Shown here: one piece after another, positions 1 to 4,796 of the stretch
Numbering within the stretch: position 1 is the stretch's first letter
Layout: each line of letters begins with the position of its first letter
From: an uncultured Roseburia sp.
GTDB lineage: Bacteria > Bacillota > Clostridia > Lachnospirales > Lachnospiraceae
NCBI GenBank assembly: GCA_934358955.1
Contig: CAKRLC010000120.1
Span: 1-6,019, forward strand
Length of the DNA: 6,019 nucleotides
Reading direction: 5' to 3'
Position numbers and translations under genes: made by a program
The notes under the pieces: generated by a model
Database searches by the model: none
The model's input: only the letters and a program-made list of their open reading frames with translations
What the model was told of the DNA's origin: nothing

Positions 1-74
1 AAATGTTTTTGTTCGCCATAAAAATCTTTTGTTCCAAATAAAACCTCTGAATTATCAAATGCATCTGTTATCAT
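1..74 (-). CDS. Probable nucleoside phosphorylase, N-terminal 24 residues only (runs off window)
   Basis: An ATG at position 74 follows a GGGAGG ribosome binding site six bases upstream and opens a frame that leaves the window at position 1. The visible N-terminus reads MITDAFDNSEVLFGTKDFYG and then EQKH. This resembles the start of clostridial nucleoside phosphorylase-like proteins (PNP_UDP family), which often begin with an acidic stretch followed by a DFYGE-like motif; that match is from memory and rests on few residues. The start overlaps the 3' end of the S66-peptidase remnant by 20 bases, an arrangement typical of translational coupling, so the two were probably once one operon. The presence of a real gene start is well supported, but the product name is tentative. 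Confidence 0.5.
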   Translation of the reverse strand, partial: MITDAFDNSEVLFGTKDFYGEQKH

Positions 75-228
75 TTTTACCCTCCCATTCTGCTATAAAC
101 TCACTCTGTCCATTTATTAAAAGCTTTTTCTTCTTCATATCCACTCTCGCCATAGCACCATACTGCAAAACACATCTTGGAGCAGCATGTCCAAAATTCA
201 CATTCCTGTCTTTCGATTTTCCTATCAT
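55..228 (-). pseudogene. C-terminal remnant of an S66-family peptidase (LD-carboxypeptidase / MccF-like)
   Basis: A 57-codon frame begins at an ATG at 228 with no convincing ribosome binding site. It contains NVNFGHAAPRCVLQYGAMA followed by a VD-KKKKLLI segment. This matches the C-terminal end of S66 serine peptidases (murein LD-carboxypeptidase LdcA and microcin-immunity MccF types), where the His of the FGH motif completes the Ser-Glu-His catalytic triad. Complete family members are about 300-350 residues, so the nucleophile Ser and Glu parts are absent here. The same frame stays open upstream to position 324 without a start codon, across the GMP synthase terminator, which fits a gene truncated at its 5' end. 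It overlaps the next gene's start by 20 bases. It is almost certainly non-functional as a peptidase. Confidence 0.55.
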
Positions 229-268
229 TACTGCGTTCTTAAATAGAACCAGATTAGAACCATTCGAT

Positions 269-313
269 AAAACAAATGCCGGAACCCCGCATAAATACAG
301 GCTTTCGGCATTT
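269..313 (-). terminator. Intrinsic terminator of the GMP synthase subunit gene
   Basis: On the minus strand an 8-bp perfect stem (AAATGCCG at 313-306 pairing with CGGCATTT at 281-274) is extended inward by further A-T and C-G pairs. It is followed by GTTTTATC. It begins only 8 bases past the guaA stop codon. The T tract is interrupted by one G. On the plus strand the stem is also followed by a T-rich stretch, so it may act in both directions. Confidence 0.6.
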
Positions 314-320
314 CTTTCCG

Positions 321-1310
321 TTATTCAAATTCTACCGTTCCAGTTGGCTTCGGTGTACAATCATAAAGCACACGGTTAATACCAGGCACTTCATGAGTGA
401 TACGGTCTGTGATATGAGCCATCACTTCATATGGGATTTCAGCCGCCGTTGCTGTCATAACGTCTGTGGAGCATACCGCACGAACGATACAACACCACTC
501 AAAAGCTCGTTTTCCATCTTTGATACCTGTTGATCTGAATTCCGGAACAACGGTGAAATACTGCCAGATTTTTTCTGCCAGTCCGTTTTTATCAAACTCC
601 TCACGAAGGATCGCATCAGATTCACGAACTGCTTCAAGACGATCACGGGTGATCGCTCCCGGACAACGAACACCAAGTCCTGGTCCTGGGAATGGCTGAC
701 GGTAAACCATATCATGTGGAAGGCCAAGTTCATCGCCAACAACGCGAACCTCATCCTTGAACAGAATTCTGACTGGCTCTACAAGCTCAAAATCCATATC
801 CTCCGGAAGTCCGCCTGCATTATGGTGCGCTTTGATTCCTTCTTCTGACTCAAGAATATCCGGCCAGATCGTACCCTGTGCCAGGAATTCAATTCCATCA
901 AGTTTTCTTGCTTCTTCTGCAAATACTTCAATGAATTCTCCACCGATAATCTTTCTCTTTGTCTCAGGATCTGCAACCCCTGCTAACTTCTCAAGGAAAC
1001 GATCTGTTGCATCCACATAAACCAGATTTGCATTCATCTGATTACGGAATACTTCAATTACCTGCTCTGGCTCGCCTTTACGAAGCAGACCATGATTTAC
1101 ATGAACACATACTAACTGCTGACCAATGGCTTTAATTAAAAGTGCTGCAACAACAGATGAATCTACTCCCCCTGAAAGTGCAAGAAGAACCTTCTTATCT
1201 CCCACCTGTTCCTTGATCAATGCAACCTGCTCTTCAATAAAAGCCTGTGCAAGCTCTGGTGTCGTAATTCTTTCCATATCAGCCGGTCGTCTGATTTCAG
1301 TAACATTCAT
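321..1310 (-). CDS. guaA: Stand-alone ATP-pyrophosphatase subunit of GMP synthase (no glutaminase domain)
   Basis: The 329-residue protein carries the synthetase half of GMP synthase, which adenylates XMP with ATP and aminates it to GMP, the last step of de novo guanine nucleotide synthesis in the cytosol. Visible motifs are the PP-loop SGGVDSS (residues 46-52), NHGLLRKGE (72-80), IKAHHN (159-164), the RQPFPGPGLGVR signature (204-215) and the C-terminal KPTGTVEFE (321-329), close to the family's usual KPPATIEWE-type ending. Usual bacterial GuaA is about 510-525 residues with an N-terminal class I glutamine amidotransferase domain. That half is absent here, and the start is real: GAGGAGG lies about 7 bases before the ATG, with a separate promoter upstream and no glutaminase frame in the 220 bp before it. 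The protein must use free ammonia or a glutaminase encoded elsewhere, as archaeal two-subunit enzymes do. It could also be a paralogue of a full-length guaA. Confidence 0.93.
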   Translation of the reverse strand: MNVTEIRRPADMERITTPELAQAFIEEQVALIKEQVGDKKVLLALSGGVDSSVVAALLIKAIGQQLVCVHVNHGLLRKGEPEQVIEVFRNQMNANLVYVDATDRFLEKLAGVADPETKRKIIGGEFIEVFAEEARKLDGIEFLAQGTIWPDILESEEGIKAHHNAGGLPEDMDFELVEPVRILFKDEVRVVGDELGLPHDMVYRQPFPGPGLGVRCPGAITRDRLEAVRESDAILREEFDKNGLAEKIWQYFTVVPEFRSTGIKDGKRAFEWCCIVRAVCSTDVMTATAAEIPYEVMAHITDRITHEVPGINRVLYDCTPKPTGTVEFE

Positions 1311-1419
1311 TTGTAACTCCTCCTCAATCTTTTAAATAAATTATTCGTTCCAGACTTGTTTTCCAGTCTTAGAATGATCCCCCGCCAGAATATTTTTTAT
1401 AAAATACTGTCTTGGAGAT

Positions 1420-1448
1420 ATTATAACTTGAACATACTATTGAGGCAA
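1420..1448 (-). promoter_or_regulatory. Sigma-A-type promoter of the GMP synthase subunit gene
   Basis: On the minus strand TTGCCT (1448-1443, four of six consensus bases) is followed after exactly 17 bp by a perfect TATAAT (1425-1420). The predicted transcript would start near 1413, leaving an untranslated leader of about 100 nt. The leader can form an AT-rich hairpin (about 1407-1385) and a small AGACT/AGTCT stem (1369-1352). I do not recognise the conserved core of a purine riboswitch in it. Confidence 0.7.
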
Positions 1449-1495
1449 GCTATTTATTTTCCGTTCACTGACTTCCTAACGTTATTGCAGATACC

Positions 1496-1523
1496 AGCCT
1501 GTTCCATTCTCCTGTAACAGGCT
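1496..1523. repeat. Stem-loop just downstream of the ferredoxin-domain gene
   Basis: This is a perfect 8-bp inverted repeat, AGCCTGTT (1496-1503) and AACAGGCT (1516-1523), with a 12-base loop. It starts 10 bases past the minus-strand stop at 1534, where a terminator would be expected. However, the T-rich tail (TCCTTTTTC) is on the plus-strand side. On the minus strand the stem is preceded by A's and followed by GGTATC, so as an intrinsic terminator it fits plus-strand transcription better. Confidence 0.5.
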
Positions 1524-1533
1524 TCCTTTTTCT

Positions 1534-2265
1534 CTAATCCAGGATATTTCCATCAATAGAGATCGTCACTACCTGCCATGGAATAAACTTACCGCTTTCC
1601 TGAAGTGCTTTCTTTGCTGCCATCTCAAGCCCTCCACAGCATGGAACTTCCATACGCACGATCGTTACACTCTGAATATTGTTATTCGTAATAATCTCTG
1701 TCAGCTTCTCGCTATAATCGACAGCATCCAGTTTCGGACATCCGATCAGAGTCACTTTGCCGCGCATAAATTCCTGATGAAAGGATGCATAAGCATATGC
1801 CGTACAATCCGCTGCGATCAAAAGTTTTGCTCCGTCAAAATATGGTGCCTGCACTGGCGCCAGTTTGATTTGCACCGGCCAGTTTTGAAGCTGGGAAATC
1901 TGTTTTTCAAATGCACTTGACATTTTAGAATCACTCGAAGAGACCACACTGTCTGAAGCTTCTCTTTTCATCTGTCTCATCATTGATCCCGGGCATTGAT
2001 GCACCGGTGCCGTCATTGCCTTTGTCACTTTTTTCTTTGCTTCCATTACGGCTTTTTCATCATACTCAGGTGCTTCCCTTTCCTCAAAGGTAATCGCACC
2101 TGTCGGACATTCTGGCAGACAATCTCCAAGTCCATCGCAAAAATGTTCCCGGACAAGCTTTGCTTTCCCATCCACCATATCAATTGCACCTTCATGGCAT
2201 GCCTCTGCGCACAAACCACATCCAATACATTTTTCCTCATCAATACGAATGATTTTTCTTACCAT
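1534..2265 (-). CDS. Ferredoxin-domain iron-sulfur protein with cysteine-rich C-terminal domain
   Basis: This is a 243-residue cytosolic protein. An N-terminal two-cluster ferredoxin domain (about residues 5-60) has C13-x2-C16-x2-C19-x3-C23, then C43-x5-C49-x3-C53-P. Position 46, normally the middle cysteine of the second motif, is Leu. A low-complexity linker (about 60-125) includes C91 in CPGSM. The C-terminal domain (about 128-243) has further cysteines in ADC154TAY, GC176PK and PC209C210GG, reminiscent of redox or metal sites. The family is common in anaerobic Firmicutes and Deltaproteobacteria, often near hybrid-cluster protein (hcp) genes, but its reaction is not known to me; electron transfer is likely. 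Two ATGs are in frame. I chose 2265 because GGAG (2280-2277) precedes it by 11 bases, whereas the ATG at 2286 lacks a ribosome binding site and the GGAG would lie inside its codons. A candidate operator and promoter lie upstream at 2345-2387. Confidence 0.85.
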   Translation of the reverse strand: MVRKIIRIDEEKCIGCGLCAEACHEGAIDMVDGKAKLVREHFCDGLGDCLPECPTGAITFEEREAPEYDEKAVMEAKKKVTKAMTAPVHQCPGSMMRQMKREASDSVVSSSDSKMSSAFEKQISQLQNWPVQIKLAPVQAPYFDGAKLLIAADCTAYAYASFHQEFMRGKVTLIGCPKLDAVDYSEKLTEIITNNNIQSVTIVRMEVPCCGGLEMAAKKALQESGKFIPWQVVTISIDGNILD

Positions 2266-2344
2266 AATCTTATTTTCTCCAATCATTTTCTATAAAAATT
2301 ATCTTCTAAGGCATATGCGATATAAGAAGTTGTCTTACAATAGC

Positions 2345-2387
2345 AATATAGTATAATCCGATTTTTATGTATGTTGGATTTCTAACA
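2345..2387 (-). promoter_or_regulatory. Candidate Crp/Fnr-type operator and promoter of the ferredoxin-domain gene
   Basis: A 16-bp near-perfect dyad (2387-2372, minus-strand TGTTaGAAATCcAACA, one mismatched pair) lies upstream of the -10-like hexamers TATACT (2355-2350) and TATATT (2350-2345). With TATATT and a start 7 bases downstream, the dyad is centred at about -41.5, the position used by class II Crp/Fnr-family activators. No good -35 hexamer is present, consistent with activator dependence. HcpR is one possible regulator for this kind of gene. A second possible promoter has TATAAA at 2423-2418. The motif is seen; the regulator is inference. Confidence 0.35.
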
Positions 2388-2481
2388 AAAATAATAAATG
2401 ACATGAAAATATTTAGATTTATACACGGAAAATTCTTTTTTCAAATGTTTTTCAACACAATAGCAATGATCGATGCCTGTT

Positions 2482-2940
2482 TTAATTGCCTTTTTTTGAC
2501 ATTGCCATTCGTATGAGTTTTTCAAAGGACTGTGCAAAATGTATATCATCCTCATTTGTGCGCTTTCTCAGTCCCTTACTGTGATTCTTGTGCGAACTTC
2601 TTCTGGCTTTTTTATTCAGGTGCCGCTCCATGAGCATCTGATCGATGTTGTCATTTGTGTACCACTTGCCAGATTGATGAATGGCGTAGGCACCCTTTCC
2701 GAGTGCCATCGCTGCGACACCATAATCCTGCGATACAACAATGTCTCCTTTCCGGCAAATGCTGATCAGCTTATAATCCACAGCGTCAGCTCCTGCTCCA
2801 ACTATGATCACCTCACTGTAATCTGATGACAACACATGATTCGTATCACATAGGAGTGTTACCGGAATATTATGCTCTTTTGTAATTTTTTCGACAATGC
2901 CAACCACCGGGCAGGCATCTGCATCAACAAATACTTGCAT
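2482..2940 (-). CDS. UPF0178 family protein (YaiI/YqxD, DUF188)
   Basis: This is a 152-residue soluble protein of the usual family length. The diagnostic N-terminal motif DADACPV is at residues 6-12, followed by LLCDTNH (29-35), GADAVDY (50-56), VVSQDYGVAAMAL (68-80), the G-Y-NDNID segment (91-100) and a basic, Arg/Lys-rich tail (about 107-127). The conserved Asp residues (D6, D8, D54, D72) would cluster at one end of a PIN/NYN-like fold and suggest metal binding. Relation to PIN-like nucleases has been proposed, but I know of no established biochemical role. The ATG at 2940 is preceded by AAGGA with 8 bases of spacing. The gene stands alone; immediately upstream (TAA at 2948-2946) ends an open frame that looks like a decayed short-chain dehydrogenase. 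No clear terminator follows. Confidence 0.9.
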   Translation of the reverse strand: MQVFVDADACPVVGIVEKITKEHNIPVTLLCDTNHVLSSDYSEVIIVGAGADAVDYKLISICRKGDIVVSQDYGVAAMALGKGAYAIHQSGKWYTNDNIDQMLMERHLNKKARRSSHKNHSKGLRKRTNEDDIHFAQSFEKLIRMAMSKKGN

Positions 2941-2945
2941 TTTTA

Positions 2946-3125
2946 TTATCCTTTTCTTATATTTTTACAGGCAATATGGAATTTCCATTGTAAGCCCCGG
3001 ATTTCTGTTTCAATTGATTTTCCGATGCCTGTGCTGGCATCGATATTTAAAATAGTTTTCCTATTCGATGCTTCTTGAGTCAATGAGAAGATTACTGGCT
3101 CCCATATCGCAGGCTGTTTCTCATA
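2946..3125 (-). pseudogene. Degenerate short-chain dehydrogenase-like N-terminal fragment
   Basis: A 59-codon frame, open from an upstream TGA (3128-3126) to TAA (2948-2946), has no credible start codon. It contains KTILNIDASTGIGKSIETEI, then a stretch ending WKF-HIA-CKNIRKG. This aligns by eye with the N-terminal Rossmann motif of short-chain dehydrogenases (TGASxGIG followed by an alpha helix and a GWxV...ARN strand), but the first Gly of the TGxxxGxG motif is Asp. The remaining 200 or so residues of such an enzyme, including the YxxxK active site, are missing; the UPF0178 gene begins where they should be. This is probably a relic left by deletion. The assignment rests on about 35 residues of eye alignment and could be chance. 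Confidence 0.35.
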
Positions 3126-3414
3126 TCATACACTCTTTTCAAATGCAAAAACATCGATTTTCTTTTTTTGTTAAATTTCGATGTCTTTTTCTCTTGAATC
3201 AGATCTTTTTTTCCTCCACAGGCATCGGGATTCGTAGTTTTACGTCAGATCGCTTCATTCTGTATCGAATCAAGCTCATTTTTCTCCCTAGCATTATCTG
3301 GCAGGATAAATCTTGGTTCTATTTTTGTATAATGTTAACATATCACAGTGGAAATCATATTCCAATATTTCTTCTGAAATACTACGATGTTTGTAGAATA
3401 TACACTTCTTCGGC
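3126..3414. other. Intergenic stretch without a supported gene; fragmentary minus-strand frames
   Basis: Between the reductase terminator and the dehydrogenase-like relic I see only short minus-strand frames. One reads KIEPRFILPDNAREKNELDS and continues to a TGA at 3247-3245. Another is a 26-codon ATG frame at 3279-3199 with GGGAG four bases upstream, giving a basic peptide (MSLIRYRMKRSDV...). An inverted repeat ACATCGA/TCGATGT (3151-3157 and 3178-3184, 20-base AT-rich loop) has T runs on both strands and could be a weak bidirectional terminator. An ATGTTAACAT palindrome lies at 3332-3341. None is strong enough to call a gene. Confidence 0.4.
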
Positions 3415-3462
3415 AAAAAAGGGAGACGGGCGGAAATTGTTTTGCATTTCCATCCATCTCCC
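3415..3462 (-). terminator. Strong intrinsic terminator of the aldo/keto reductase gene
   Basis: On the minus strand GGGAGA (3462-3457) pairs with TCTCCC (3426-3421), and an inner GGAAAT/ATTTCC stem closes an 8-base loop. Between them GG pairs with CC, plus one G-T pair. The hairpin is followed at once by TTTTTT (3420-3415). It lies about 22 bases past the reductase stop codon. This is the clearest terminator in the window. Confidence 0.88.
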
Positions 3463-3484
3463 TGATATTTCCTATTTTTAAAAT

Positions 3485-4477
3485 TTATGCCAGCGAAATC
3501 TCATCAATTAATTTCAGTTCTTCTTCTGTAAATGGTGCACAGGAAATTGCTTTGATATTGTCCAGGATCTGCTGTGCTCTGGATGCCCCTATCAGAACAC
3601 TGGTTACTTCCTTATGGTGAAGCAGCCATCCAAGTGCCATATCTGCTAATTTTTCACCACGCTGCGCAGCCAAATCATTCAACTTGCGGATCTGATCCAG
3701 TCTATGTTCATCCAGTGTACTTTCCTTCAGGAATCTTCCATCGGTACGGATGCGGCTGTCTTCCGGAATACCGTGAAGATATCGGTCTGTAAGCTGCCCC
3801 TGTGCCAGTGGACTGAACGTGATCAGACCTTTTTGCAGTTCAGCTGTCATTTGCTTTAATCCATTTTTCTCTACCGTTCTGTCAAATATCGAATAACGGT
3901 TCTGATTAATCACAAACGGGCAATGTAGTTCCTGCAGAATCGCAGCTGCTTTTTTCAATGTTACACCGTCATAATTGGAAAGACCGACATAGATTGCCTT
4001 ACCACTCTGCACAGCATGTGCCAGCGCTCCCATGGTTTCTTCCACAGGTGTATCCGGATCCATTCGGTGATGATAGAAGATATCCACATACTCTAATCCC
4101 ATGCGCTTCAGGCTCTGATCCAGGCTGGCAAGAAGATATTTGCGGCTTCCCCAGTTTCCATAAGGGCCGTCCCACATCTCATATCCTGCTTTTGTCGTAA
4201 TAATCAGTTCATCACGGTAAACTCCCAGATCTTCTTTTAAGATTCTGCCAAAATTTTTCTCCGCACTGCCCGGTTCCGGACCATAGTTATTGGCCAGATC
4301 AAACTGTGTGATTCCGTTGTCAAATGCGGTAAAACAAAGCTCCTTCATATTTTCAAACTTCGCCGTATCGCCAAAATTATGCCACAGTCCAAGTGACACC
4401 TTTGGCAACATCAGTCCGCTGTTTCCGCAACGATTATATTCCATAGTGGTGTATCTTTCCTTTGATGCTGTATACAT
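3485..4477 (-). CDS. Aldo/keto reductase, YghZ-type (L-glyceraldehyde 3-phosphate reductase-like)
   Basis: This 330-residue cytosolic NADPH-dependent reductase is full length for the AKR14 (E. coli YghZ/GpgA-type) branch. The N-terminus YTASKERYTTMEY is nearly identical to what I remember of E. coli YghZ, which supports the chosen ATG; GGGGGAAG precedes it by about 6 bases. The AKR tetrad is visible as D60 (FDLANNYG), Y65, K96 (TTKAGYE) and H137 (DIFYHHR). The coenzyme-binding GASRAQQ segment is at residues 297-303. YghZ reduces L-glyceraldehyde 3-phosphate and can detoxify methylglyoxal; related members reduce other aldehydes, so the physiological substrate is inferred. The gene is monocistronic: a strong terminator follows at 3462-3415. 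Upstream, a 23-bp palindrome at 4554-4576 may be an operator. The coding sequence is intact. Confidence 0.93.
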   Translation of the reverse strand: MYTASKERYTTMEYNRCGNSGLMLPKVSLGLWHNFGDTAKFENMKELCFTAFDNGITQFDLANNYGPEPGSAEKNFGRILKEDLGVYRDELIITTKAGYEMWDGPYGNWGSRKYLLASLDQSLKRMGLEYVDIFYHHRMDPDTPVEETMGALAHAVQSGKAIYVGLSNYDGVTLKKAAAILQELHCPFVINQNRYSIFDRTVEKNGLKQMTAELQKGLITFSPLAQGQLTDRYLHGIPEDSRIRTDGRFLKESTLDEHRLDQIRKLNDLAAQRGEKLADMALGWLLHHKEVTSVLIGASRAQQILDNIKAISCAPFTEEELKLIDEISLA

Positions 4478-4636
4478 AGTGATCTTCCCCCAGTTTTGAT
4501 ATAAATTTTTCTTCTTGTTAATGTACTATTTTCAGTTCCTTCACCAGCTGATTCTTATATTCTTCAACAAGATAAGTCTAGCATGTGAAGGGCTATTTTC
4601 CCAGTGAATTCATATCATAATTATTCATCTGCTGTT
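4478..4636. other. Leader region of the aldo/keto reductase gene
   Basis: No complete gene is visible here. A short minus-strand frame (about 4578-4522) reads LVEEYKNQLVKELKIVH before a stop and has coding-like character, so it may be the tail of a lost gene. No strong -35/-10 pair stands out for the reductase; a TATATC at about 4504-4499 is a weak -10 candidate. The palindrome at 4554-4576 is listed separately. Confidence 0.35.
4554..4576. promoter_or_regulatory. 23-bp imperfect palindrome upstream of the aldo/keto reductase gene
   Basis: The sequence has the form CTTATnTTnTTnAAnAAnATAAG, with 9 of 11 base pairs symmetric around a single central base. Its centre is about 88 bp upstream of the reductase start codon, and the minus-strand right arm contains TATAAG, a plausible -10 element, so a repressor bound here could block transcription. 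I do not recognise the binding protein. A caution: the short open tail across it could make the symmetry incidental. Confidence 0.4.
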
Positions 4637-4645
4637 GTTATTTCA
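4637..4645 (+). repeat. Left 9-bp direct repeat (putative target-site duplication)
   Basis: GTTATTTCA directly abuts the left inverted end of the MITE-like element and is repeated exactly at 4788-4796 on the other side. Confidence 0.8.
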
Positions 4646-4787
4646 TTACTGTTCATTCGAACCTCGTTCCAGTAACGATTCGCAGACTCATTTTAAGTTT
4701 TTGCTTCGCAAAAGGATTCTGCTCACTCTTAAATCACTTTCTTACGCAGCAAAACAGCTAGTGTTTTACTGCTGAATGAACAGTAAC
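4646..4787. mobile_element. MITE-like non-autonomous element, 142 bp
   Basis: The element begins with TTACTGTTCATTC (4646-4658) and ends with its exact reverse complement GAATGAACAGTAA (4774-4786) plus one C, and is bracketed by the 9-bp direct repeat GTTATTTCA. It has no open frame of useful length. Inside are a subterminal copy of the end sequence, CAGTAACG (4670-4677; also 4781-4788 at the right end), a TTTTGC-TTC-GCAAAA hairpin (about 4699-4713) and a CAGC-AAAACA/TGTTTT-GCTG hairpin (4747-4774). Terminal inverted repeats with a 9-bp duplication fit a DDE transposase of a family making 8-9 bp duplications (IS4-, IS256- or IS66-like), but the parent element is not in the window and I cannot name it. 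It sits exactly against the acetyltransferase stop codon, which is retained inside the right-hand direct repeat. Confidence 0.72.
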
Positions 4788-4796
4788 GTTATTTCA
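4788..4796 (+). repeat. Right 9-bp direct repeat (putative target-site duplication)
   Basis: This is the second exact copy of GTTATTTCA. On the minus strand it contains the AAA TAA end of the acetyltransferase gene, so the duplicated target spanned the stop codon. Confidence 0.8.

Noticed and set aside
29..379. Plus-strand open frame of 116 codons at the left edge
   Set aside because: It lacks a ribosome binding site, crosses the guaA terminator and the end of guaA, and lies opposite minus-strand frames with recognisable S66 peptidase and nucleoside phosphorylase sequence.
455..754. Other open frames within guaA and the other confirmed genes on both strands
   Set aside because: They are out-of-frame shadows with no ribosome binding site or recognisable domain inside well-supported coding regions.
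1311..1413. Purine riboswitch in the guaA leader
   Set aside because: The gene function and the roughly 100-nt structured leader invite it, but the conserved three-way-junction core (TATA...ATATGG...TTTCTACC pattern) is absent; only simple hairpins are visible.
2266..2286. Longer ferredoxin-domain protein starting at ATG 2286
   Set aside because: There is no ribosome binding site before it, and the GGAG used by the ATG at 2265 would lie within its first codons.
3068..3481. Plus-strand open frame of 137 codons between the UPF0178 and reductase genes
   Set aside because: Its product is a Phe/Ile/Ser-rich string with no domain pattern. It runs through the reductase terminator on the opposite strand and has no ribosome binding site.
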